Shown piece by piece: positions 11,834 to 25,300 of a stretch of 64,000 nucleotides of DNA. The first letter of the stretch is position 1. Each line of letters begins with the position of its first letter. The translations under genes and the position numbers were made by a program. The stretch spans positions 37,334,784 through 37,398,783 of the forward strand of contig NC_089857.1 of the NCBI RefSeq assembly GCF_036373705.1, given 5' to 3'. This DNA comes from Amia ocellicauda (lineage: Eukaryota > Chordata > Actinopteri > Amiiformes > Amiidae). A model generated the notes under the pieces. The model did no database searches. It had not been told where the DNA came from and saw only the letters and a program-made list of their open reading frames with translations.

Positions 11834-13058
11834 TACACTCACCTAAAGGATTATTAGGAACACCTGTTCAATTTCTCATTAATGTAATTATCTAACCAAC
11901 CAATCACATGGCAGTTGCTTCAATGCATTTAGGGGTGTGGTCCTGGTCAAGACAATCTCCTGAACTCCAAACTGAATGTCTGAATGGGAAAGAAAGGTGA
12001 TTTAAGCAATTTTGAGCGTGGCATGGTTGTTGGTGCCAGATGGGCCGGTCTGAGTATTTCACAATCTGCTCAGTTACTGGGATTTTCACGCACAACCATT
12101 TCTAGGGTTTACAAAGAATGGTGTGAAAAGGGAGAAACATCCAGTATGCGGCAGTCCTGTGGGCGAAAATGCCTCGTTGATGCTAGAGGTCAGAGGAGAA
12201 TGGGCCGACTGATTCAAGCTGATAGAAGAGCAACTTTGACTGAAGTAACCACTCGTTACAACTGAGGTATGCAGCAAAGCATTTGTGAAGCCACAACACG
12301 TACAACCTTGAGGCGGATGGGCTACAACAGCAGAAGACCCCACCGGGTACCACTCATCTCCACTACAAATAGGAAAAAGAGGCTACAATTTGCACAAGCT
12401 CACCAAAATTGGACAGTTGAAGACTGGAAAAATGTTGCCTGGTCTGATGAGTCTCGATTTCTGTTGAGACATTCAGATGGTAGAGTCAGAATTTGGCGTA
12501 AACAGAATGAGAACATGGATCCATCATGCCTTGTTACCACTGTGCAGGCTGCTGGTGGTGGTGTAATGGTGTGGGGGATGTTTTCTCGGCACACTTTAGG
12601 CCCCTTAGTGCCAATTGGGCATCGTTTAAATGCCACGGCCTACCTGAGCATTGTTTCTGACCATGTCCATCCCTTTATGACCACCATGTACCCATCCTCT
12701 GATGGCTACTTCCAGCAGGATAATGCACCATGTCACAAAGGTCGAATCATTTCAAATTGGTTTCTTGAACACGACAATGAGTTCACTGTACTAAACTGGC
12801 CCCCACAGCCACCAGATCTCAACCCAATAGAGCATCTTTGGGATGTGGTGGAACGGGAGCTTCGTGCCCTGGATGTGCTTCCCACAAATCTCCATCAACT
12901 GCAAGATGCTATCCTATCAATATGGGCCAACATTTCTAAAGAATGCTTTCAGCACCTTGTTGAATCAATGCCACGTAGAATTAAGACAGTTCTGAAGGCG
13001 AAAGGGGGTCAAACACAGTATTAGTATGGTGTTCCTAATAATCCTTTAGGTGAGTGTA
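11834..13058 (+). mobile_element. Tc1/mariner DD36E element, copy A (full length, 1,225 bp)
   Basis: Terminal inverted repeats start TACACTCACCTAAAGGATTA and end in its complement; both ends are followed by TA, the Tc1/mariner target duplication. Length is identical to copy B at 27127-28351, and the sequences differ only at scattered sites. It carries one transposase gene on the plus strand, interrupted by one stop. Confidence 0.95.
11984..13024 (+). pseudogene. DD36E transposase of copy A, one in-frame stop
   Basis: The frame equals the 346-codon transposase of copy B but has TGA at 12263-12265 where B has CGA (Arg94), a CpG-to-TpG type change. The rest is open to TAA/TAG at 13024 and keeps the catalytic WSDES, QQDNAPC and NPIEHLW blocks. 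About twelve residues differ from copy B, including the stop. A product starting downstream of the stop would lack the DNA-binding domains. Confidence 0.93.
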
Positions 13059-15155
13059 TACAGGAGCACAGTGTCATAACACAAAATACAGCACTACAAG
13101 AGCTAATACTTTAGTATTATTTATTCACAGGGTTTGCACTCTCTTTTATCCAAACATTTTACAGCATTCGGAGAAAGAAAAAAAGTTTAGGTAAGAACCT
13201 ATCCATTAAGTACAGTAGAGAGCACATGTACAAACCATATTTCATATAAAGTCTTTGCAGTCCTGTACATGGGGGATCACAGAGCAAGCCCTGGGCCACA
13301 CTTATGGGGAATGCCTGGGCATTCAGAGGACATTTGGTAATTAAAAACGACAAGATACTAAATTTTAAAATGACCTTTGCGCAACACAGATTTTGAACAT
13401 CTGAAAATGTTAAACCCACTTCCAAAACTGGAGAAGAGTCAAGTCTCAAGAATTCAAATCAAGAAATGCACACTATGCCCTTAATTTAACACAGTATTTC
13501 ACTGAAAGGGAATAATGAAAAGAGAAAAACTCAAATATACTTGCTTCTGCAATTAACATGAGCCACAATAGTGAAGACGTTCCAACTGCGCTCAATATTC
13601 TCACATACCAGGACGTACTCACATGCTGTTTTTTCTAAGAATGCACCACAGGAATAGATCTTACAAAAGCAGGAAAAAGAAACAGATTAGATTGTGTATA
13701 ACTCTACCTAATCTTACTAGCTACTTGGGTTATTCAGCTGAACTGTATTCAATAAATGTGGTCGATTTCAACTTTTTTGCACACAAGCAAAAGGTTTTCG
13801 TGAAAACAGTTAAGGACTAAGATGTGCCATGACTAGTTTTGGGATGAATCGTTCCAATGAATCCACCCCAAGTTGTACAACAGATTATACCTCATCTCCT
13901 TTTGGGTATTTTATCCTAGGACATATCCCTCGGTGGTGTCTGTGCCAATGCAAGTGCACCTGGAGCTGTGAATGATTAAAAGGCTCTTCTACATGGACTC
14001 CTCTCCCCGATAAACACACCTTGGTTCACATGCCAAGATATTTAACATAAGAGGCTAATTAATGCGATTCATTTTTACAAATTGGTGCCGGAAGCAAAAT
14101 GTGGTATCAAGGTACCTTATCTGGTCTGTACTGAAGGAACAGAACTATTGTTCACAACCCAGGTCCCCTCCATGGACAAGGGCAATGATAAAAGCAGAAA
14201 ACAATACAATGAAATAAGTCAGGCCATAACTATACACATGAACCAAGGGCAAATTAATAAAATAAGACCATTTCTAAGTTGATCACAAAAATGAAGATTA
14301 AAAAAAAAAAAAAAAAAATACAGGCTACCCACTACATTTGTGCCGATTCAAAGCAAGGATGACATTTTATATAGATCAGAATTAGCCAAGCTTTTAAATC
14401 CAAAACTAAATCGTGAGAAAGAATGGCAGGTACAATTAATGTTTCAAGACTGTTGTGTAAAAAAAGAAAAGTATTTTCCATGACAATACATTTGCATATA
14501 AAGACCATATTTGTTGCACAAAAGCTGAATCAGAACTTGCATTACTTAAATACTGGAAGATGAGAGTGAAAGGTCAGGTCTGAGTATGAGGATCCTTTTA
14601 CCTGCTATCTTTAGAGCTGTCTTTACAAAGACTGAGTTATCTACACTTAAAACAAAGCTTGATTACTATCTAAAACAGACATACAAGCCAGATAAAAATA
14701 AAAATAAGTGTCGACATTAAACAACCAAATCTTACAAAGGGTCAAATGAGCACTTAATATCTGGGATCTACTGTAGATTGTAAGCATACATTCAGGTAAG
14801 GAATGGTGAAAAAACAAAATCCAACATATTTACAGAAAATAAATTAAGCTGTTACCTTTCCAATCAACATAAGAAAATTGACATTTCCTTTTTTTTTTTT
14901 TTAGCAACCTTGAGGACAATAAATCAGGTCTTATAAAAGTAATTATATAATGTGCACATCTTTATTTTCATATATTCTGTGAATCAAAAAACCTTAATAA
15001 TGAGACAAGTTCTTTAATGGTCTGTAACCAGTTTTTTGTTGTGGTTTGTTCGTTTGTTTGCTTGGTAGGTTTACTTTTTTTTTTTTTAAATGTGTTGGTA
15101 GTCCTCCAGTATGTAGTTGATGAACAGACTCTGATACACCATGCAAAGCAGTTTG
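13059..15155. other. Intergenic / probable tmed7 3' UTR side
   Basis: No coding region recognised. An A run at about 14300-14318 and T-rich stretches are present. Part of the right side is expected to be the 3' UTR of tmed7. Confidence 0.5.
14961..14966 (-). promoter_or_regulatory. Candidate tmed7 polyadenylation signal
   Basis: AATAAA on the minus strand about 190 bases downstream of the tmed7 stop codon. Other sites further downstream may also be used. Confidence 0.35.
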
Positions 15156-15392
15156 TTACGATCCCACACGAGTTGTAGTGGTTTTCTTGTCAGAGAAAAA
15201 GCTCCTTAGAAGAACCACCTGGCCAATGCTAACTACCAGCAAGATGAACGCTTCCCCAACGGACCAGAATGCCACCCTTGTGTTGAGGTCCTCTGCACGG
15301 CTGCGTCCCTGAGCCTCCCTGAGACGGAAATGCGTCTGGTAATCAATAACTGATTTCAGGGCTTCGTGTATCGATACACAAGCAGACTCCAT
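15156..15392 (-). CDS. tmed7: tmed7 exon 3
   Basis: 78 codons plus TAA, from [14 protein letters not shown] to TTTTRVGS. It encodes the neck, membrane segment and cytosolic tail. Confidence 0.96.
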   Translation of the reverse strand: MESACVSIHEALKSVIDYQTHFRLREAQGRSRAEDLNTRVAFWSVGEAFILLVVSIGQVVLLRSFFSDKKTTTTRVGS

Positions 15393-16708
15393 CTGGAACA
15401 GATCAAAACAAATAGCCAGTGATATTGTATTCTCAGAAAATATATATTCTGTGTGTGGATACTATATATATGCATGTTAATTTTTTAAACACAAAAACCT
15501 AATTCTGATATTTTCACAGGTAATGTGTGTATACATACATACAGCCTCTGCAATCTATAGCTTTCCTTTTCCATGTCACACCTGTAAAGTGTATTACTTC
15601 ATCTTCACATCTTTAATGTGGGATTATATATTATTACACATACATTATACACACACACACATATATATAGGCCTATGCATACACTGAGATGTACACTTTC
15701 ATCACTCAAAAACTACTGGGTGTAAAGAATTTTCACTAGTATCTACATTGATGTGAATGTAGTAAGACCTGACAATCTCTCTATAAATATGGATACCTTT
15801 AAGGGCATCATTACATTTTTAATACATTTAGCTAGCAAAAATGTGTAAAATCTTTTCATTTTTAAAAATTAAACCAATAAACTGCAGGATATAAGTTCCC
15901 ATTCATAACTGCAATTATGGCAAGTGCAAGTGGCTGGCTACCTCAATATCTAATATGAATACATGTGGCATCTCATTTCACATTGCTAGTTTTCCATTTC
16001 ACTAGAAAGCTTGCATATATACACACACACACACATAAATGTATACTTTCAGGATTTCCGGGACACTTACCTGGGTCAGTGCAGTGACTCTGTTCTCATT
16101 AGGGAAGAGTGGAGGGTCTTCACCGACTTGAAAATCGAAGTACACAGTCTTGTGTGTGAAGGTGGAGAACTCGTTGCTGAAACAGAACTTGTAGGTGCCG
16201 TTCTTGGCCGCAGTGAATGTGAAACTGTCATACTGCTTCTTCATCTCCTTATACAGCACTGTGCCATCGCTGTCCTCTAGCCGACAGTCCACGTCGTAAT
16301 GACCCCCGGTGACAACCTATACAAAGAAAAGCTCTCTCTTAAGGGTGTTTTAGCAATCAGATACTTTTTAAGCGATAAAGACATGCCTTGTTTGTGTGCA
16401 ATTCAAATATGTTGGCATAAGACATTTTATCAGACCGTCAAGCCGGGGTGGGTGGTCACACCCAGCTTTCTTAACAGCTTCACCGTTGCGTCCATTTTGC
16501 AGTAAGTGCACTACTCTGCTGTATGTATGCATTTAGGCATTATTACCTGAAACTCGAGGGTGCACTTGGTGCCAATCGTGATGTCTTCATAGAAGCACTG
16601 CTTGGCATTGTCTGGCAGCTCAAAGGTGAGCTCCGAGGCGGACACCCAGCCTAGGAGGAGCTGGGCCCAAAGCACCTGCACCACGACTGCGATATTGGCA
16701 TTATACAT
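15156..16708 (-). CDS. tmed7: tmed7, p24 family cargo receptor (complete, 3 coding exons)
   Basis: TMED7 (p24 gamma-3) is a type I membrane protein cycling between ER and Golgi in COPI/COPII vesicles, where it helps sort secretory cargo. The joined exons (16547-16708, 16071-16316, 15156-15392) give 214 residues. In order: hydrophobic signal peptide (about 1-24), lumenal GOLD domain ([17 protein letters not shown] onward, with Cys38 and Cys65 as the likely disulphide pair), a coiled-coil neck ([20 protein letters not shown]), one membrane segment ([14 protein letters not shown]), and a short tail [15 protein letters not shown] carrying the FF trafficking motif. The ATG at 16708 was preferred to one ten codons upstream (16738) because it puts the signal peptide at the N-terminus. 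It lies next to fem1c as in human. Confidence 0.96.
16071..16316 (-). CDS. tmed7: tmed7 exon 2
   Basis: 82 codons, phase 0 at both ends, from [15 protein letters not shown] to ENRVTALTQ; acceptor atag, donor gtaagt. It encodes most of the GOLD domain. Confidence 0.96.
16547..16708 (-). CDS. tmed7: tmed7 exon 1 (coding part)
   Basis: 54 codons in phase 0: signal peptide plus the start of the GOLD domain, ending TLEFQ before a gtaata donor. An in-frame upstream ATG at 16738 would add ten residues. Confidence 0.93.
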
Positions 16709-17148
16709 CTTCACAACAGAGGCACCACTGATACTCAAACGCGTCCTGGTTAGCTCAGCGAGATCTGCGGATCAACATTAGACACCGACCGATTAACACA
16801 CAGTCATGCAGCGATACATGTTTTTTTTGTTTTTTTTTAAAGGCAACAAATGTAACCGAGGAACGTATAATGGACAAAGCAAACCCGGATATAAATGGCA
16901 TAGAATTTCAAAATGAAAAATGCAGCATTTTCACTTGGGCCTTAACCAACCCCTGCCCAATTAAAACATGGAGTAAATGATTAATGAATGGTTTTACATG
17001 CGTTTCTCAATATAGAAAATGTGCGTTATTCATTAAAATCCCATAATCTTTCAATAACAACTCACAGCTTTGAACGATTCCCTCACCCGGATGTAAGCAA
17101 ATCGGTACCTCCTGCGTGGCAAATGATTAAGGCAGGTGACCTCCGCCC

Positions 17149-17157
17149 CCGGAAGTG
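17149..17157 (+). promoter_or_regulatory. Candidate ETS site upstream of tmed7
   Basis: CCGGAAGTG, a consensus ETS-family motif, about 440 bases upstream of the tmed7 start in a locally CpG-richer stretch. Function is inferred from the motif only. Confidence 0.35.
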
Positions 17158-19279
17158 CTCTACAATTGTGGGTGGAGGAAGAACCATAGATATAAATACA
17201 ACTAGCCAGGTTCTAGTTTTGAACATTTCGTAGCACTATGTAAGTGTGTCGCCATATTACAAAGGGGTGGAATTCGTGTGTGTCAGATGCCGGATCTGCT
17301 TAGCATATTGTATTTCGTGAAAACATAAATTTTATGATCGTTAAGTTTAAAAAACAGTTGCAGATTTGGCATGCACACTGCGTTTGTTCCCTTTTACAGT
17401 CCAAAATGCTTTATTTATTTATTCTAACTTGTGGTTGTATAGCCTACACATTGTTCAGCTAAAATAATGTGTTACTATTCTATTTGAATGCAGGCTTTTA
17501 TGTTAATTGTAAATGTATTAAAAAACAGACCACACAAGGCACAAATCGGTTTGTATTCCTAACCTTCAGTTAGCTTACTATAACTTGCAAGCTGGTAGTG
17601 TTTTAAAAGCCCTAGAAGAAATTGGATCACAACATATTTTCCAAAGACATTACTTATAAAAGTTGGTTAAATTAAAAATAAACACAGAAGGAATGAATAG
17701 GTGATAGAGAAAACCCTAAGCTATTATGCATCAAAGGTAAAACTGCTTTAGTGGATGTAAATTTAATTGAGTTTACAAAAGCAAACGATGGTTGAATATG
17801 GCTTTTCAGAATATTGGTTAAATTGGTAAATGTATATTTTAGTTAACCTTGTACTGGTCTGGAACACTGGAAGAACCATTGTGCTCTCTTCAGTTAGGCT
17901 GTATTACAATTATATTCTTGTCAGAGCCAGAAAAAGCTGGGGGCTTGTGGTCAGAACAGCAACTGGTTTGATCCACTTAAGTTAATGTATTCCAAAACAC
18001 AATCCTAGCTGGTGATCATCCAGACCTGTGTGACCTGGAGTGTGCAGGGGAGGAAGAGAACAGCAAACACTGTAGCAGTTGTAAAGACATAGAAAAGTTC
18101 ATAGAAAGTTCGACAGTTCAGGGCAGGGCAGACAAATTCAATTTAAAAGTGAGGGTAAAGTATTACATGCACTTATCAGGAATTTCTATAAATATCAAGT
18201 GAATGTGGGTGTTACTAAGCCAGTTTGAAATGTTGATTGGTCTAGGCTGCACAGAGAAGCCATTAAGCAAGAAAAGTAATTTAAAATGATAAAAAAAAGC
18301 AGTAATCGACGAACACATTAATGACATTGCTCTGGACTGCTAAATGATAAGCACTCATAATAATTCCTGGTCTCACAGACATATTAACAGGTTAACGGAA
18401 TTTAATCTCTTCAGTAGTGGATAGAGGGGATTACAGCAAATGCAGGTTCTCAAAATCCTCCAGGTTATTTTCAACTCAAGGACTGGGGTTCATATGTGGA
18501 AAATCAAGTACATGTACACTTTTCAATAGAGAATGAATCACTTTACACTTATAATACACTATGTCTTGAGTAACAGATCATGTTGTTGAAGATAACTAAT
18601 TTGGATGTCCCATGAAATATCTGGATGAGTAGCTACTGGCAACCAACCAGAGATTAAATTACTGCTGTTACTACTTTATCCACCAGGTGGTGCAAGATTG
18701 TAATTAGATGCAACTGAAGGGTAATCTGATTGTTTGAGCCTATGACCTTGATCAAAGTGCTAAATCATTTTATACAGCTTTTTCATTTTCTTTAACAATA
18801 TCATTGAAATAAGTGACTGATTTTTTTTACAGATGTAAGTCACCTTTAAGTAAAATATGTAATTTGTTTTGTGTTGACAGGACTAAAACTGTTAATTTAG
18901 TCATTTGTAAGAATACAATTTTTTTCCCCTTTTGAATGATCTTCTTACGTCAAAGCTTACGTTTCTGTGTGCAGTTGAATGCCTGTGACATGCCCTTTGT
19001 GTTCTTTGACACTGACATCTGATTATAATGATGAACTCTGAGCCTTTTAACTTTGTAAATAGGTCACCAAAATGTATCTTTCCTGACCTAAAGGTGAAAG
19101 CATGGGGGGAAAGAAACCCAGTCAGGACCTTTTTCCACAGAAGTACAATTTGGGATGCTAGTTATTGATATTATGCTACTAAACAAGGTTATATTTGATT
19201 CACTAGAAGTGTCAGCATTAATAGGCTATAATATAGATAATGAAAAATAATTACTCTGTGAAACAAATAGTTGCACATT

Positions 19280-19344
19280 GATACAATATTGTACTTTGTA
19301 TTACACTTATGTTGTAAGTCACCCTGGATAAAGGCAACCGCCAA

Positions 19345-19345
<1 letters not shown>
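19280..19345 (+). repeat. SINE/LINE-like 3' tail fragment
   Basis: Contains TGTAAGTCACCCTGGATAAA and CAACCGCCAAG, a degenerate form of a tail common to several fish SINEs and L2-type LINEs, followed by an (AAT)n tract as expected of such tails. Confidence 0.55.

Positions 19346-19385
<40 letters not shown>
19346..19385. repeat. (AAT)n microsatellite
   Basis: About 13 AAT units at the 3' end of the SINE-like tail. Confidence 0.9.
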
Positions 19386-19386
<1 letters not shown>

Positions 19387-22300
19387 AATGGATTCCAAAT
19401 GCAAAGAAAGATAACAGAGTAATCTGTACATAGTTCAGGTAAATATTGCATAGTTTCGTTTTCATTTTTCATTTTTTCATGTTATTTTACAGCAACAATG
19501 TAACTGAGAGACATTGTATTCCTCATATATCTAACTTTGATAAGTAAATATTTACATTTTGCATAAGCACAACCCAGATCTTTGTAAATGATTAGCCTAC
19601 ACGTTATCAGAACAATAGCAGAATGAATCATCAAGTAGTAAATAAAAACAATTTACAAATACATCAGCACTTAATTTAATAAGATAAGAAAACTACTGAA
19701 GAGAGTTACTAAGCTTTTTATTTTTAAAGGAAAGGAATATTTTTGATGGTATCTGAAAGAGCCATATTAGTGTTGTCAATCAGTTCAGGAGACACAGATA
19801 CAAACAAAGACATCCTCTGTGTTCTATGTGCACAAAGAAAATCTCAACTTAGTAGTTTCCAGGCAAATCTCAAAGTGGTGCATTTGGAATTTAATATTAA
19901 ATATGCACATGAAGATGGCAAGATCGCACAGCTCCATTCATGCATTAACTACTTGATTTGTTTAATTTAATATCAGTAACTATGTACAGCACATATATCA
20001 TTACATTTCCTGTTTTCCGAAACCGTTATCAGTAACATACTTGTTCACTCTAAAACTTCTTTCCTCCTCTTTCACCAAAAAACTCAACTATAGTAGATCA
20101 CATCCTTGTATAGAATACACTTTCTTATAAAAATATACTGAGATTGAAAAAATCCATATCATTAGTATAAATTGAATTTCAGAGAGAATAATTTAAAATG
20201 AGAGTTTTAATCATGCACTTAATCCGAGGTATTGATGTGTTAATCCTGTGGTATTCATATATTAATTAATGAGGAATTTTTTATTTCCATTTTACAATCA
20301 CTCACGCACACTTTGCACACTTCAGTTACCTCGAATCCAAGACGCGAAAGCAGGAAACGTTGCTGTACAAATGTAAGCATCCTTTATTTTTTAAGAGAGA
20401 TCATTTACAGTGATGGGGGAGTCAAAGGATGTACATAATGGTGTGTACTTCCTAATGAATATTACATAACTAACTAGAAAAGTTAAATAAGTATGTGATG
20501 CAACAATATGTTATTAACTATTCAATTCAATGTAAATCTGTGTGCGTGTAAGGGCAGTTGCAAAGTGTAGTGGAGTCATTCCCCATTATCCAATGAGACT
20601 CAGGATTCAGGATGATTATCAGCTCTGGACATTTTATTCAATGCATGCAAGGGAAGAGCCACCTATCACTCATGAAGCGATGAAGCAACTCTTTAAGAAA
20701 TGGCAGAAATATAGAGGAATATATACATGTAGTTTTGATATTGGTTGACAGGGCACACTTGGTGGAACCTGGGAGTGTCTAATCTATCTCAGCCAATCAT
20801 ATGATATTGATGTAAGGTGAGACAGAGAAGGACTGCATTTTCTGGAGCAGACATCATGTTCCTATCATTGCAGGAGACCTCGTGCCTTTTGTTTCAGGGG
20901 TTTTGTTATTAATGCAATTTAACAAACAGGAGCAACACTCAACTGCTGTGGAAAACCTGTCTGTAAACATAAGCTGCTCCCAGCTGTTGTCTATATGCAA
21001 AATAGGCCCCCAACCTGTCTGCCAGTGAGGACTGCTACGTAATGCAGAGTTCGTTTTCCCCTCTTCAGTGGGGCCCTTAGACATCACTTTCAAGGCCCAA
21101 GTGGTGCGAATTTAGTTTTTTTTTTTCAGAATTTCCTGTTCATTCATGTTGGCACTACGCTCCCAAGAAGTTAGCACAGAACTCAAAATGTTCAGTGCAC
21201 ACAAGACACACTTACTGCTTTTAAATAAGTGTGATAGACTAAGCTAACACACTTGTGAAACAGCACTTGCTTTTCTTAATGTTACTTCATTTGTTCCAAT
21301 AAGAATTTAAATCTAAAATTAGACCCTCATAGGCCCAATGGCTTTGTATCTTCCCATCTATCACAGTCTCAAGGTAACCATCTTTAAAACAGAAACTAAA
21401 TATCACTGTGGTTTGATGAAATTCATTGTGAGTCAAGACAAAACTAGTAGTTTTCCATAATGTGATTATCAAAATTACAATGAACGTGACAAAACTCATT
21501 CTACAATCAAGTGAAAACTAAACAAAATGTCCATACTTTAAAAGTGTAACAATTGTTCTGAACAAATGAGATATACATAGTGTTCATGCATATCATCTCT
21601 CTTAATTAGTTATAGCTGTCAGGCAGGGCAGAGCCTGCCAGCTGCAAACGGGTGTTGCAACAAGTGCTCTTTCAGAAACACTGTAATCCACCCCAGTGTT
21701 ACTCCATAAAATCTGGTGCAGTCTAACCTGAAATAGCCTGGGCTGCTTGTTCTGCCAACACCGCTACGTGTGGTTTATTTTGATAAGGTTTTTGGCCTTC
21801 AGATAAGACCAGAAGCCCGTGTTTTACGTGCTTAATGAGGTTCTAAGTCACTCCAGCCAGACATGGGACACTGACCCCATTATGAAATACGTTTGATTCA
21901 TTGTACTTTGCCAATCAAAAGACTCTGATAACAGAAACAAAAAGACAGATCGTAACAGAAATTGAAAGGGACTAATTGTAGTTTCACAGTTTCACAATAC
22001 ATTGCATTCGAAATCAATATAACAGAATTCCTTTAAATGCACATGCCACATAAGCGGTATTAAATCTCATTATAAGTGTTAAGCTTTCTGGAAAAAGTCA
22101 AAACTGGTCTGGTCAAAACCAAATGTTAAATGTGGAAAAAATAGAAAAATGTATTACATACAAGCCAGAGAATCATTAACTATGGCGAAGCACATAATGG
22201 TTGACAGATAAAGGAGTTGTGCAGACTATCCCTGTAACCAGTTATTTAATTTCTTAACTGTTTGTTGTTGCTTCTTCTTGAAATATGATTTGTCATGCTA

Positions 22301-25300
22301 CCATGTATTCCAGAAAACAAAGTTAATAGTCAGGAAGACGTTAAGCTGATTCATGTCGATTTGGAGAATAAATCAGTTGATGAAATTATTGGCTGGTGGG
22401 ATACAAAGGGGACACACAGATTGATTTTCAAAAAACCAGTTGAATTTTTTATTATAAACCATAACGATATATGTATATATTGGTTACCCTTGAAAATTAA
22501 ACCACAGGAAATTATAGAGATCTCCTGGGTTCTGCAGTCATCAATCTGATCAACCTTTGGCTGGCTGGAGATCAAAATGTTGTATCATTATTCAATTAAC
22601 CACACCCAAATTGCCTAGATGCCAACTTGCTGTGAATCCAGTCACGGGTGACATGTAAAATGTATTGTTACTCCAGGGCTCTCAGCATCTGTGTGAAACC
22701 ACCCTTCCTGCCCCCCACCACCTCTTAAGCTATCAGAAATGTAGGACTTATTATTTGATTTAAATTGCGCAGTAATCATTCTGTAAAGATTGTCTGTCAC
22801 AATTGAGGGAAAGTTTCAAGATGAGTGAGTGTTGACTTAGAGAGAGACTGAGAGGATTAGTTCAATTCTTCTTTTTTTTAAAAGACTGTAATAAACACTT
22901 TGACTGCTTTAAACTAATTCGGCCAGAGTTCTTAGAAACACTTTATGAGCAAAATGCTTAAAGCAATGCCCGGAGAATGCATGAACCACCTTTAATCGCT
23001 GAACTACAGAGCTATGAACTGTTGCTATGGCCCTAAAGCCTGGAATGTCCTTCCTGGTGAAATTATGCATGTATGCACAAATCCATCTTCATGGGCTGAA
23101 AACAGATCGGTCTTAAATCTTCAATCCTTAAGCATGTTTCTGGCCCTGCGCCACTGGTGTTTACCCCTTAGCTATCCTGTGAATCCTCTAGCAGGGTGTG
23201 GCACCCAGGCAGAGTTCCCACATTGCCCCACATTACATTACTCCTGGATCCCTACTGACCTGGCTTAGCGGAGTCTGAATGTGGTTCTGCTCCCCTGGTG
23301 CTTTAAGACTGTCATGCCACTGTTGGCAGTATACTTGTTTATGAAACCATGTGAAACCATGCATCTGTCACTTGAGCAGGGTTTTTGCCATTGCTCTTTT
23401 GCTGCCCATTAGTCTACTCATGTTTAACTATATGATTCTGTCAAATCATATATCATAAATTGGCTTATCTTTCAAATATCTTTCACTGTGTATTGAGCAA
23501 GATATGGAAGGATGTCTCTTATCATGGCAGTTATATAATTCTGAACACATTATATAACTGAATGCTTGTCACGCAGTGTATTTCACTTAAACAATCGTTG
23601 CTTTCTTGTGTGCATCACTGTGGGCCACCAAGAATGACAAAAGTAACATATCATCCACGTATCATTTTTCCACGTATCATCTCAGTAGAATGCCCGTGTT
23701 TAGAAAGTGCTTTGAATTCCTGAAATCCTTTTTTTCTCTTCCTTTGTTATTGGCAGACAAGTTCTTGTTTAACGTATTTATTATTCAAATATATGTAGTA
23801 TGGTTGTTTTTGGATGTACCAATATAGAAATGTAAAAACTATATGCTGTAACTATACAGTGTCATTTTTATGTGTGCGTTGGTAAGGTTGGTATTCATCA
23901 TGTTTCTGTCTATTTCAGACATTTAAAAAATCCGTTCAGGGGATCATTTTTTATGTTATTTTGTTAAGATGAAAAATTTGACATTTACAGAGTCAGTAGT
24001 TTGTATAATACTTGTGCTGTCGTTTGGTTTTCTTCCTCATTTCAGGCAGTAGCATTCAAGGGGGCGATGGACGGACTATAAACAAGCAACTATTGTTCTG
24101 CCATTGGTATTGTTCTGGAGGGAGCGTGTGTGCTTTTGTGCACTTTCTGCCCTGTGCTTGGCATTGGTGAGTGAATGTCTGCTTGCCTCATGAGCTTGCA
24201 TCAGGTCCGCAATAGGTTGGAAGTTCAAGTGGGGAACTGGTTTGGACTGGTGTGGTTTGGGAGTGATTGTCATGACAGCTGGAGTTGGGAGCAAGTTAAA
24301 TGCCTCACAAGCTGGAGAGGGTCAGAGATTGTGAAGGCCTGCTGTGCGGTCTGAATGTGTGGTGAGCATCCACACATTACTGCTTAATTACAGTTTTTAG
24401 CTTTGTTTTTTACTGTTCATATTCATATTCTTGACAAATTGCTCATAATAGTGAAAGAATACCTACGATCTACAGCCAAAGCCAAGGAAGCAGCATTGTT
24501 TTGCAAATTGAGTATTGTGTTACCTTAGAAATCATTGAAACTCCTTGGAATTATTCAGCAGATGTACGAAGTTCTGGCTAAAACTTGCTTATATACTTGT
24601 TACATTTAGAAAAGGAGAGATACATAACAGTATTAATCATTCTTTTGTATTGTCTTTGATTCATTATACAAAGCATTAAACATGTTATAGAGAATTTAGT
24701 AAATAGAATACATTTTGTCTGCGTAAAATATTCCATACTCATCAATTGCTGGTCAATGCCTTTAATTGAGCTGAAAGTGTCTGAAACATTAGTCAGTCAT
24801 TGAAAATGGGGGGTTGGTGTGACTTGTCACTACAGTACATCTACAAAATGGGAAACTAGCTATTGACTTCCCCTCATGTGGTGCATTTTTCATTTAATCA
24901 AAATTAGCATTACAGCTATAATATCTGCACTGGTTTCAGTACTTCACAAACTGCAAAGCTATCCTTCAAATATATAGTTTATCTCCACTTATAAATAATT
25001 CAATAACACATCTACAAATGGCATTTGAGTAACTAGAGACCAATTGTCTCTTCCCCTCCAAATAAATAATTATTTTAAATTGTATAACGATTGAACAAGC
25101 TTTCAGATTTATACTGTATTTGTACCTTTAAAAGTTAAATCTCCTTTGACCCATTTTGGAAAACAAGTAATATAACTTTGATCCATAACCTGATTTAACA
25201 TTGTAGTTATCAAAGAGTAACAGAGTCATTTAGCTCCCTGCTATTTAGCTTTATTGCCTTTATTGTAGACTAAGTTGTTGTATAAACTAATTATCATTTT

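Noticed and set aside
22295..22549. 84-codon plus-strand open frame in the gene desert
   Set aside because: Not recognised, no splice partner or promoter evident, surrounded by AT-rich sequence.
24076..24294. 72-codon minus-strand open frame
   Set aside because: No family match and no flanking exon-like features.
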